From the NCBI GenBank assembly GCA_934047225.1, contig OW203986.1, forward strand, positions 18,603,221 through 18,667,220: a stretch of 64,000 nt of DNA, given 5' to 3'. The translations under genes were made by a program, and so were the position numbers. A model generated the notes under the pieces. It searched no databases, was not told the origin of the DNA, and saw only the letters and a program-made list of their open reading frames with translations. How positions within the stretch are numbered: the first letter of the stretch is position 1; the number at the start of each line of letters is the position of its first letter. Of the stretch, positions 33,580-45,700 are shown piece by piece. This DNA is from Ypsolopha sequella (Eukaryota; Arthropoda; Insecta; Lepidoptera; Ypsolophidae).

Positions 33580-34827
33580 TTTCAGTTTTAATAATTTTTT
33601 TAGCCGACTAAAAACGACGAATCGAAAGAAAACGCACGAGTATTCAGTTTTTTGGTTAGGTCAAATGAAACTAAATCAGACAACATGAGAATTCGTTAGA
33701 AAATAAAAAAAAAATCTTAAAGTCATATAAAAATGGGTGAAATTTGTTTGTTACATATCTTAGAGACATTCAGTTTCAACAACATTACAAAGTAAAGAAG
33801 AAGTGTTTGTGATTGTTCATACTTTATAAACAACCTCAACTTCGTTCAACTTCCAACATAATTTTTTTTGGCTGGATAATTTTTTTTCAACCATCTAAAA
33901 GTATGAAAAAGTAACAATTTTAGTCAAGTAACAAAAAAGTAACGCAGAGGGGTCAAAAGTAACAAAAATAGTTACTAAAGTATGGAAATGGCAACATTAA
34001 ATTTACAATAGGGATGTCAGTTTGAATCGATTTAATCGAAGATCGATTAATACGGGATAATTTTTTTTTTTTTCAAAGCGTTTCGAACTTTGAATCGATC
34101 CATAAAACCGCAGAATCGTGAACACGATTTTTTACGGTTTCACGGCTAATTTTGCTAACAAATCACATAGGTACAAATAAAGAGAACATATTAATTACGT
34201 TTCCGGCAAGTATTTGATTTCAAATTCGCGTGTTTTGTCTCGACGATCTTCAACATTACTCAGATATGTTCGGGTACGGCTGGCTTCACAACACACACAA
34301 CTCGTCGCGTGTGTGTGCTGTACAAGGTTGCCAGATGTGATCACTCCAGCCAGTCGGTCAGTAGGGATGCAAACATCGCTCATGTTTCTCTAGGTTTTTT
34401 GTTTATTAATAAACGCCATTATTACACCATTATGTCCTTTAAATTTATGAAAAATGGTGAATGTGCATTTTATGTTATCATTGCAATAAAACTGACAAAT
34501 ATTTTAATTTTCATCTTGATTTTCTACACAAACACTTGTACCATTTGTTTCATAAAATATATTTTTGCACACTTCCCAATCGGTTTCGGAAATCAATTCA
34601 TCTTTAGGGGATACAAAACAATTATTATTTTCATATAGGTACGAGCAATAAAACGACAAATATTTTATTGAATGTTTTATTTATTAGAAAACAACAAAAT
34701 TTACCCACAATAAACGCCGGAAAAATTAATGCTTAGATTAGAAGATTACCAAAATAAATAAATTTTGAATCGATTTTGTTTTTACATCGATTTTTTTTGG
34801 ATCGATTTTTTCACGACACTGTTTCTA

Positions 34828-34890
34828 ATGCCATCTCTGTTGCACTTTTTGAAAATTGTATACGCTACCCTGCTGTCAGTGTTGGAACCT
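34828..34890. repeat. Dispersed repeat family 10, copy 2, inverted
   Basis: ATGCCATCTCTGTTGCAC and CTGCTGTCAGTGTTGGAACC, reverse of 14271-14333. The full element borders are not visible. Confidence 0.65.
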
Positions 34891-35468
34891 GACATATTGT
34901 TAAGTAAGTTCACATAGAGTGAAATTCGCATTACTCCGACTGAAAACCCCTTGTTTTGAAACGGAACTCTAGGGAGCGTTCAAAAATCAACACGAGTGAA
35001 ACGAACCTTAAAATCATAAACATATATGTGACTCTTCTAAGTCTACGCTTGAAACCTTAGAATAACGCTTATTCTAAACTTGAATGAAACGCTGCCGAAG
35101 ATTGTGAATTATTGCACTAGGCTAGTGCGATTATTTAAATAAAATAAAAAAAATTGAGTTGGCAATACTGTCCTTTTAAGGGGAGGTTTGTGCGTGATGG
35201 ATGGCGCCTTCAACTTGAACTTCCTTACATTAAGGTAGGTAAGTACGTTCGAACCTACTAAAAAAAAATAATAGGTTCTACAAAAAGTATTTTGTAAAAT
35301 ACTTTTATTTACATACGACCATACATTTTTTTTTTACGAAAAATTAGAATAAGAACCCCGTCATGATGTAACAGAGAGCAAGTAGCTAACTCGTCATGAT
35401 ACCTGTTACCTGACTGATCCCATGGAATAGCATAGCTCAGTCAGATAAATTTCTCTGATATAGATATA

Positions 35469-35731
35469 CAACGTGTAACAGAAAGGTGTAACCATATTTA
35501 AAGAGCTCATTCAGTCAATGGTATAGAACAACTTTTACTATGGAACAAACCCAGTATCTCGAAAAAAAAAATCGACAATTTCATAGAAAAATGCAATGCC
35601 GCTCGTCCAAAATGTATGGAAGGACAGATTTTTTTTTTGAGATTTCAGGGTTGGCTCCATAGTAAAAGTTGTTCTATACCATTGACTGAATAAGCTCTTC
35701 AAATATGGTTGCACCTTTCTGTTACACGTTG
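35469..35731. mobile_element. TA-flanked palindromic MITE, 263 bp
   Basis: Arms of about 80 bp: CAACGTGTAACAGAAAGGTG at the left and CACCTTTCTGTTACACGTTG at the right, with GGTATAGAACAACTTTTAC and its inverse. TA on both sides. Confidence 0.9.
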
Positions 35732-35738
35732 TATAGAT

Positions 35739-35897
35739 TCCTGGAGCCATATTTTTGAATCGTTCGTTTTGAATTCACGTGCGAAAGTATATACCCATCT
35801 CACGTAGCACATCAGAACTTGTCATTTGCAAGATGAGACAGGTATATATTTTCGCACGTGAATTGAAAACGAACGATTCAAAAATACGGCTCCTGAG
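35739..35897. mobile_element. Palindromic MITE family 5, copy 2
   Basis: Same ends as 29328-29457 and a longer centre. It lies 8 bp from the TA-flanked palindrome 35469-35731. Confidence 0.82.
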
Positions 35898-36110
35898 ATC
35901 AATCAAAAGCGAGGTGAGTAAAGAGGGCGTGGCTTAAGAAATTTAAGACCGTTATCGCTTGTGATTAGTAATCTAGGGAAGTTATAATAAATTTAACCAT
36001 ACACAGCGCAGAATTGCGGTGTTATAATCTAGTATTTTTAACATCAAACAATCGATCAAACAATGTGTTCTCATAACACCGATTTTGATGTTGTAATTCC
36101 CAACAGCTAT
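35893..36110. repeat. Dispersed repeat family 9, copy 2, inverted
   Basis: GGGCGTGGCTTAAGAAATTT, ATCGCTTGTGATTAG and GCAGAATTGCGGTGTTATAA, reverse of 11505-11760. ACATCAAA/TTTGATGT ends hint at a palindromic MITE. Confidence 0.7.
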
Positions 36111-36246
36111 AATTCTAAAAGTTTTTTTATTTTTATTTTTGTTCAGCGAATAAATGCAGTTTAAGGACATCGGACAACGCAACGCATAAAAAGCACTGTC
36201 ACTGCGCAGGCGAAACTTTGTATAGGTAACATTTTTAGGGTTATTT

Positions 36247-36305
36247 ATTACGGCTTATTAAACCAAAATCTCGTAGTGGTTTTCGAATTAACACACCTTA
36301 ACATA
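36247..36305. repeat. Dispersed repeat family 11, copy 1
   Basis: TTACGGCTTATTAAACCAAA and TTTTCGAATTAACACACCTT; inverted copy at 45867-45925. Confidence 0.65.
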
Positions 36306-38686
36306 TTTTAATCTATGCGAATTGCCTTATTGCATATTCCCATGTAATATATATCATAACAAAAACGCTTAATATGTCATGGTTTCAAAAGGTATATATA
36401 TACTGGATAACTTTGCTATCATTTCATGACGAGCGCACAGCATTGTTTGAATGATTTAAATTTTGGCGCCACTCATGGAAATATTTTAATTATTTGAAAA
36501 ATATTGTGATTAATTGATTATATTTGTACACACATACATCTGACATACATTTTTAACTACTAGGAACTCATACTTAATTATTATTTTTACCAATAAATCA
36601 GAAATATCCACAGAACATATGGAAATATGTTTTTGTTGAATAACATTTTTCTGTTTATCATTCTAAAAATATCTGGTGTTGCTATATTTTGAAATTCCTC
36701 ATATTTTGGGGTACCTTTATAAGCGACAACCGCTAATAGCCCTAGGCGCAAGATAAACAGAAAAGACAAGACGAGGACGGAGCGAAGACGCTGCGCCCCT
36801 TTAATGGACTTTAATCAAAAAATTATAGAAGCGTTGGGACCGCAAGCGCAACGCTTCGTCATCTGCGCTTTTTGCAAAACAAACAGAAGAGTCACAACGC
36901 GGAAGCAATAGGGTTGAGGGCGAGGCGTAAGTTATTATTCCAGTCCAGGTATTTCAGAGTCTCGTTCACAGTGGCCGTGTCGTGTCACCATGCCCCGTCT
37001 CTATAGTCCCGCCTACGCCCTGTCCACGCTCCGTCTCTTCAAAGTCACGTCCGCGCCTCTTCCGTGCCCCGTATTCACTTCGTCATGGCCTTACATCTCT
37101 TCTGTTTGTTTTATGCCTAACATTACCGACAGTATTTAAACCCATTCTGGTACTCTAAGCACTGTAAAGCTTAGACTGTAAAAAGAAACAATTCACAAAC
37201 CTTTAAAATGATCGACACTTTTGTTTTATTTTACATTCACTAATATTTATAAGGCTTATTATTACGAGCTCGTATAATAATTAACTTACTCGCCTAATAC
37301 CACATGCCTCCAACATATTTAATTTTTTTCAAGCCTTATCTAGTCTGCAATATGAAAATTATTCGACTTGCCTTTTGTAAATTTAACATCGTTCTAAAAA
37401 AAGTTTGAACTAGCACTGATAGCACTTAGATAAAAAAAAAACTACTAAAATTTAAAGGAACAAAAAATGTTGTTCAATTTGAATTTCGGAACATGGGGAA
37501 AGATAACAGACAATATAGAACAAAAGGATCACTGAAATACTATGTGTTCTATGGGTTAGTGGGTCTCCCTAATGTAGGTAAAGAAATCTCGAAAAAATAA
37601 ATTCAAAACCATGGTGGTTGAAACGAAAGACTGTTTTGGGTAGTACTTCAATGCTCTCGATTATATTATTTTATATTATAGGCATTAAACATAGGCAATC
37701 AGCTATTTGGAACAAAAAGAGGAACTTAGAGACTATAAAGAAGGTAATTTGATTTTTGATTATGTGTGTGTCGCTTTTTTATCGTTCATTATTTGTGGTT
37801 GGTTATTTATTATTCATAGTAAGATTAATTAGTACTTATTTGATCGGCATCATAAAAAAAATTGAAATAACCTTGAAAGTGATTGCACTGCCATCACTGA
37901 CACGATGTTATTATAATATATGTTACCACTTAAGAATCCTTCCTCAGTGATTGAGTAAAGAGAAGTATCCACTTAAATGGTTTACGGTTGTATCTTTGAC
38001 ATAAAACAATACTTATTTAACGACAGAACGGATTTGAATGCAATTTTCAATTTTAGGTAGGTACGAGGTTCCTTGAATTTAATAAAACGCTAGTTTGTAT
38101 CTAAGGCGTAATCTCTGGAACTATTGCACCGACTTTGTTTTTTTTTTGACTTGCCTTTAATTACATTTACACGGGTAATATCTGAAAATACTGAACCAAT
38201 TTTGTATTAAAACACGGAAACTTTACCCAATGTTTTATTGTAAAGGAAAATATTTTATACTTGTACTTCGACAGACTAGTTGTCATGTCAACGCTCCAGT
38301 AGAGGCGTTGAGTTGCCAGTAATATTATAACATTTTGAAATTTTTTAGATTCTTTACTTGGATAGAGGCTTTATTTTGTTCTCTGGGAACGAGCAGTTCT
38401 CTGAGGACATATTCATTAATAAAATTCGGGCGGGTGAAAGCGCATGCAAAAGGCTAGTATACTACATATACGTAAGGTGTGGGTAAGTGTGCGAGGTTGC
38501 GTAGAATTTAATACTAAGAATTCTAAAATGTGGCGCGTATTATGCTGAAAAGTGTGCGCTCAGGCGTTGTCACGCGCAAACCTTCATACAAACGCTGCAC
38601 TGTCACTAAATTGTGTGGTGTTTATGGAATGTTCATAAACGCTCGCAGGGTTATTGTCAGGGGGTTGCATCTACCTATACATTATA

Positions 38687-38940
38687 CACTCGGGGCGTCC
38701 AAAAAAATCGCACCTTTTGAAAAATTTACTTCAAACAATTAAATATTTAAGCAACACTTTTTTCAACACCACGTACTCGAGAGATTTGTTTTGATATTGA
38801 AATGAAATAATTGTTTTTTCAAGGTTGTTAGATGTCTTTTCAAATTATACTAAATAGTTCCTTATAATTGGTTCTAAATATGAATGAAAGCTCTCTAAAA
38901 TAAAATTTTCAAAAGGTGCGATTTTTTTCAACGCTGAGTG
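38687..38940. mobile_element. TA-flanked MITE, 254 bp
   Basis: CACTCGGGGCGTCC and AAAAATCGCACCTTTTGAAA at the left mirror TTTTCAAAAGGTGCGATTTT and CGCTGAGTG at the right. TA at both borders. Confidence 0.85.
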
Positions 38941-39284
38941 TATAATATAATATAATTGAATCCTAATATAATTATAAAAATAAATACAAGGTACCTAATG
39001 TTTGGGCATTTACGTCACGGCAAGTCACGTACTATTATAAAATAAACTTTAAAATATAATATTTTATATTTCCGTGTATATTTCTCCAAAACAAGAGGGT
39101 GTAAATGCACCCTAACAGCACCCATATACTCAATACTCAATATTTTTATTGCAAGCATTATGTACATTAAAGATGTTATCCTGTGACAAATGGAGAGACG
39201 GACGGGCACACATATAGACAGTGGAGGCTTACTAATAGGGTTTCATTCGTTTGGCAACCTTGTATAATTTAATATATAGGGCAA

Positions 39285-39306
39285 TATATATATATATATA
39301 TATATG
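39285..39306. repeat. (TA)n microsatellite
   Basis: About 11 TA units 350 bp upstream of the INTS6 start. Confidence 0.85.
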
Positions 39307-39652
39307 TATAAAATATAACATAATATTTAAATTTAAAAGAGATGCCAATTTTATAACTTGTTTCCATGACATCTTTATTCAATTTATATGGCAACATTAA
39401 TACTTGGAGTTCCGAATAAACCCGAACAAAATTTCTATTGAGTCCGAAAATATCCGAACGAATGATTAGGTCACGTGGTACTTTTGAGTACGAGTCTTCG
39501 TGGCGTAGCTTGTTCAGCTGCTCGTCGAAGCGGCTGTCGGTCGGTCGCCTGTCAACGGGTCTACGTACGATGTAGCGGCCATTTTTGTTCATAGTTCATA
39601 ATAGAGTGCGCATATTTGATGTATTTATAAGAATATCTAGCCAATTTTCACG

Positions 39653-39769
39653 ATGACTATAATCGTTTTCCTGATAGATACTTCAGCTTCTATGAACCAA
39701 AGAGCTTATTTGGGCGGACGCCCAACATTGCTCGATGTAGCCAAGGGCGCCGTGGAAACATTCGTAAAG
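39653..39769 (+). CDS. INTS6: INTS6 exon 1 (VWA MIDAS)
   Basis: ATG at 39653 opens MTIIVFLIDTSASMNQRAYL; 39 codons, donor AAG|gtacgt. The start is fixed by the VWA MIDAS motif lying at residues 9-13, as in other INTS6 proteins. Confidence 0.93.
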
Positions 39770-42700
39770 GTACGTGCAGTGTCATCGACTTGTCAAGTCT
39801 CCTCATTTTGTGATCGATTTGATAATCGCATGCCTATGAACTAAAATGGATAATTCAATTTTGTAGGTACGTCAGCGTTCGCCTGAAAGCCGGGGAGACA
39901 GATATATGCTCCTAACTTTTGAAGAACCACCCGCGAACATCAAGGTTAGTATCCTAAAGAGGAACACGTTTCCGAAGATACTCTTCTATTTTTCGCTTGG
40001 ACATACGTTTGGTGAAGCCGGTTCTGTTGTGTCCTTGGGTGTATCACTATGATCTACCATCAAGAACATTTACATACTTTGAAAGTGCAAAATTTACTGA
40101 AATAGACAGCACGACGTAAACAGCAGAGTCGCCGCCGTTGCTGCCTTCGCGTAGCGTTCGCGACTGCGCGTTCGGCTGTCCTCTCATTGGTCGATGCTCT
40201 CATACATTATGAAATGGCGATTCGGGGGGAAATATAAACAGTGGGAACAAACACAAATTGTAATGTAAACCCAGTTCACGCTTGCTAGAAATTCTGATAA
40301 ATTACTCCAAAAACCATGTTACTATATAGGTACCTGTATTGAAAAAACTCTTGCCTCTTTAAATAAACAAATGGGCAGGCTGGTAAAAATAAAAAGAGGA
40401 TATTTTTTCCTATTTGGTTTATATTTAAATGCAACCCTGTAATTGGAGCTAAGCTTGACATTTATTTTATTATTATATTTTTAGGCTGGTTGGAAAGAAA
40501 ACTTAGCAACATTCATAAACGAGCTTAAAAACCTTCAATGCCTTGGACTTACAACGATGGGTGCAGCCTTGAAGCATGCATTTGATGTTTTGAATATAAA
40601 CCGCATGCAGACGGGTATTGACACATATGGGCAGGGAAGATGCCCTTTCTACCTTGAACCTTCTGTCATAGTTGTGATCACTGATGGAGGAAAATTGTCG
40701 AGCAATGCAGGCATACAGGAAGAGGTATGTAACTTTATCTTTTAAATTGTTAAGAAACAATCAAACATATTGGCATAACAAATATTAAATTCCCCAAAGG
40801 TGTGTCTTAGAGGTGTTTCATGTGCGGACTGTCACAAAAATAATTTTATTAACACTAGTACACCTTTACATCATGATGATGATAATAATCATCGTACCAC
40901 CATACTTCAGGCACAAATACATGTTTTTTACATCATGCAGGTTTTACTCGCAGTGCTTCCTCCACTGTTCAGCAAGTGGTCAGTAAACAAATACTATGCA
41001 CATCAATTCTAAAAATCTCATTGGGGCATGCTAAAGTCAGTTTTAACTCAGTGTAATTACAACAGTTCAAGGAAAGGGATGGTATTGTAACATGTAGCTA
41101 GGCAATATGTTAGGTTTAAGTAAGGCTAGGTTTTATAGGTAGTTTAAAGGACTATTTGTTCGTGTTTAGTTGGCAATCGATAACATTTATGGATCGACAT
41201 ACGTCGCATTGACTGATTTATTTCGTGTTTTCCAAAAATAAATACAGATCCAGTATAAAAGATCTTTCAGACAAAACAAGAGCAAGATTCCTTAGAGAGT
41301 CCCATCGGTGTGAAGGTGGCTCTCCATAAATAAATATTCCTTCTAGAATTTTGATGAAGTACGATAAGCGAGTGCCCTACGAAGTTCAGAGCTCCCCTCC
41401 CTTAATGTATAGTGATAATTAGGAAGAAATGAAAAAAAGAAATAATACAAGAAGTCAAAGTGAAAACAAAGTAGTATGATTCAGCAAAATTCCTACTAGA
41501 TCCCGAGTAGACTGTGTGCATACTACAGTACTGTGCTAGTAATGGATAAATGATTCAGTTCATCTCACTTACTTGCACAGTTCCATCGCTTTCCTTGAAC
41601 TGTCATAATTCCACTTAATTAAAACTTTGTACTTAAACTTTAGACCAGTAGGGTTAGAATTGGTTCTCAACATTAAGATTCCAACAAATACATTATAATA
41701 ACTAGACCCATCAATTTAAAAAAAACTCAGTTTGGCATGCTAGATCAGCAGGATTCGAACCCTGGTCTCAAGATTGAGATTCCAGCACCTTACCAACTTA
41801 ACTGCTGCTTTGTAGATATTTCAGTATGTGGAAAATCGCGAAGATGATCTGAAAACCCTGAAACTTGTAAATCAAATGGTTAAACCTAATCCCTAAAGCC
41901 CACATCTATAATAATTAATAATGTATAATGGTTTGGAAATATATTCTGCAGAAGTATTTTTCTTTTTCATTTATCACTGACCTAGGGAGTTGTGCTTTGC
42001 ACTATAAATAGTTATCCATGCCTTGTAAAGGTGAAAGGTCAACATCTTCTTTCTACATTTCTGTGTAAATAAATCTAAGCTAAGAAATTACTTAAATAGG
42101 TCAGAAAATACCAGTTTCCCAAGTGTTTATTGAATGAAAGAAGCTGTAAGTTATACTTAGAGCAAAGTTATAAATCAAAACAACATTGTTTTTTTATAAA
42201 GTTGGAATTAAGCAATGTGATCCATAAAAATGTAGAAACTCTATTAAAAGTATTAAAATATATATATTTTACGTAGATGTAAGGAATGGTTTGTCTTTGT
42301 TCATCAAATTATACTATGGTAGCACTTTCGTGTTTTTTAGATATAATATACCTTTCACTAACATATAGCAACATACATACTGATTAACTAGCACCAGGAA
42401 AAAGTCACTGAATCAATACATTCAATTTTAGTAATAGTGCGAGCTCTATTGATGGATCAGATCACCCACGTAGTCTTGCAATAACTGTATATTGAATCAT
42501 TTGAGATAACCTTAGTAGGGCAGTGTAGCATGAAAATGTGGACACACACGCACTAGGCAAAAGTACCAAATTTTTTCCAGTTGCTATTCAGATTTAAATT
42601 TTTAATAGGTACCATCTCCACTGTCAGCCAATTTGGATTTTATAGCGGCCATTTTTTTAAATAACTAAACCACTTAAGATCACAAACTTTGTGTACAATT

Positions 42701-45700
42701 CTAAATTCGTAGCGGGGGCGATGAGTCCTGCACTGATTCTCTACAATCGTGAATATTGTGCACTTCCCCCCGGTCAGTCAGCCCAGCCAGGACAGCTCCT
42801 TAAAGTTTGTGTACAACTATACATATTTCGTGTCAGAGAATAAAACTACATGAACTTTAGGGTTCCATACCAAAACAGGGACATATTACTCCACCGCCTG
42901 TCTGTCTGTCTGGGTTCTATAGCTTCAGCTGTATTAGGTAACCAGAACCAGTTGAAATTTTCGCATAACTATCGCATAACTAAGGTTTCTCCATACAAGG
43001 AACTTCAAAAATATGCTTTTTTCAACGGTTTTATTTCACCTCTTATCTTTATAAAACCAGTTAAGTGCGAGATAGACTCGCGCTCTGAGTGTTCTATAGC
43101 ATAGAAATAAGTTAAACAGACTTAAATAATGGTCACAAAAATTTACAAACTATTATTGTTTAACAACAAAATGTATGAGACAAAACTGCAAAATGAAGTT
43201 GGTCGAGTATTAGAGGACGTAACCCTAAAACTACATCGTAAATCGGCGTTTTCAGTATTTGTTGTTTAAATGCATTATATTGTCCCCCATTTCTTTATTT
43301 TTGTAGATAAAAATAAAGATATTTATAATATTCTACCATTGAACTCTAGAAACCCCACATGTCCCCACAAATTTTTGTTCGGCTTTTTTTTCATGTATGG
43401 GAGCAGCCTCCCTTTAAAATAATTTAATTATACTTTTAATTAAATATTCGGTTTTGGGTCAGTATTCTACACAACATATCAAAATTTCAGGTATCTTTAA
43501 GAGCTAGGGACCCGTGACATACGGATGGATAGACAGACTGACAGCAGAGTGACATTAACAGGGCTCCGTTTTGCATTCGAGTACGGAACCCTAATAACGG
43601 TAATACATATAAGTTTCAAATTTAGTGTTATCATAGTACATACTCTACAAAAATAGTAAGTGATTCATTAACATAGGGAAAAAACCGAAATTTTCTTACA
43701 GATTCATGAGTTCATTATTCCTGTAACTCAATATTTTCATTATTTGGTTTTTGTTTAAATGTTGCTTTCTAGGTTTTATATCTGCGTATTAAATTTTGTT
43801 TTTATTTTCAGTTTAATTACAAATAAAATCTTCAAAGACAGTTCGTCCTAAATGTCATCAATTTCAATTTCCATGATAATATTCGTAATATTTTCTCACA
43901 GCTGACACTTAAAAAATTAAATCAAAGTCGCTGTTAGCTTCATGTTGACGTCTCATTCATACACATTTTTTTTTTTTAATTTGGATTTGACATTCCTAAA
44001 ACAATGCATAGAAAACGGCAGGTCAGGCGCTACCATTTTAGCACCGTTTTTACGTTAAGGTGGCTCCGTCGGAATAATTAGCAACTCGATTCGTGGTGGT
44101 TGAAATTTCGAACAAAACCATATTAAAATAAACTTCTTAACAGCTCGCACTGCAACATGGCTGTTACGTCTGTTGCAGCGGCTGACAAGTGCGAAAATAG
44201 TGTGTTTTTAATTTATTTTATCCAAAATAAAATTAATTTCCAAGAACTGAGAAAACCAAATCATTTAATATTATTTTGTCTAGAAGTTTATAAATTTTCA
44301 TACTGTTTCGATAAAAACTGCAGCAGTTATGTTGTTACAAGTGAATAAAAAAATCTAGAAATAAGGGTAAACTTGGAATTTTTTTGCTTCACTTCTGTGT
44401 GTTATAATGAAATTCAGGAAAAACCACATCACTATTTGTATCATGCAGATTACTATGTATTTTTCTTCTGTTGAAAAATGCTATAGTTACCGTATAAAAT
44501 GGTTACAATGTTACTTAGTTCAAGGTCGTTGGCGTTGGTAGAAACCTTAAATAAAAAGAACAGGGCAAGTGCAAGTCAGACCCGCGCACAATGGGTTCTG
44601 TACCACCACACAATATAAATACTGCTAGTAAATAACAAGATAGATACTATAGCAACATCAGAGCGACAAAAAATGGTATTGCCTGACAAAAAATTCAGCA
44701 CGCTCTTAGTAGGGAACTCAAATTGTAACTAAATAGTTGTTTTGATATACAATAGAGTTTACAATAATCTGACTAAATTCGACATTTTTATTTAATACTC
44801 TTTTTGAGATAGAGGTGAAATAAATCCGTTGAAAAGAGAAGTTTTTTTTTTATTAAAAAAATTTATCGTCACGACATGAATCCCCGAGAGGGTGTCAGAG
44901 ATGTTCCCGAGTGTGAACTGTGAAATGCAAGTCACAGTCCATACTTGGTACACCCGCGTTTCATTGACGATTATTACGTCCTAACGTGATGCGTGGTGAG
45001 CCCTATCGTCGTACTTAGGGCACAAATACACGCTTTTTGGGGCATGCAGGTTTCTTTAAGATGTTTCCCTATTTCAACTGGCTACTTAATACGTCTGAAG
45101 CTGTAGACCCCGTACTGACCTTAGAGCATTTAACCAATCTCAAAGAGACAGACAGACGGACGGTGCAGGCGTAGTAATAGCGTCCCGTTTGGCATCCTTT
45201 AGGTACGAAAGCCTAAAAATTTGTCTTTCCTTAGTGATTTAGAAGCTGAGATATAAATTTACCTAATTTTCAAAATGTCCTCTAATAAATCCAAAATGGC
45301 TGACGTTGGAGTTGGTTCCATTCAAAAATTGAAAGCTTATTACCTGACCACCACCACCACCTGGAATAATTCGGTGCTTTTTTCACACCACTAAAAGTCT
45401 ATTCGACCTTAAGAACCCGGTCCGCGACGACGACAGTTTTGATGCAAAGCATTTTGTTAAACATTTTTCTGGGCTTTATCGCGATGCTTTTGGAAAAACC
45501 AAGGACATACACCACTTCAAATTGGCCGTTTAAATGAATGCCTAAAATTATTTGATTGAATTGTTCCTCTTTTGCAAATTTTTTTGGTACTTACGAGCCC
45601 GTTCCGAATAGTTCTTCATAATGTCTAAGTACCAAAATAATTCGCAAAGGAGAAACAATTGAACCAAACAAATTTTAGGACTTCATTTAGACGGCCAATA

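Larger units (their letters stand above)
32181..39652. other. Region between the divergent snurportin and INTS6 starts
   Basis: About 7.5 kb holding the promoters of both genes, though no core promoter element is clear. It contains MITEs at 33416, 35469, 35739 and 38687, repeats at 34828, 35893 and 36247, and an unexplained GC-richer block 36730-37100 bounded by AAACAGAA-type words. Confidence 0.5.

Noticed and set aside
34309..34638. 109-codon plus frame
   Set aside because: AT-rich Ile/Phe text with no domain; region contains ATCGATT-type repeats.
39269..39592. 107-codon frame on the minus strand just upstream of INTS6 (MNKNGRYIVRRPVDRRP...)
   Set aside because: Its last part runs into the (TA)n microsatellite. 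I see no convincing donor and no family match, so a divergent first exon cannot be supported.
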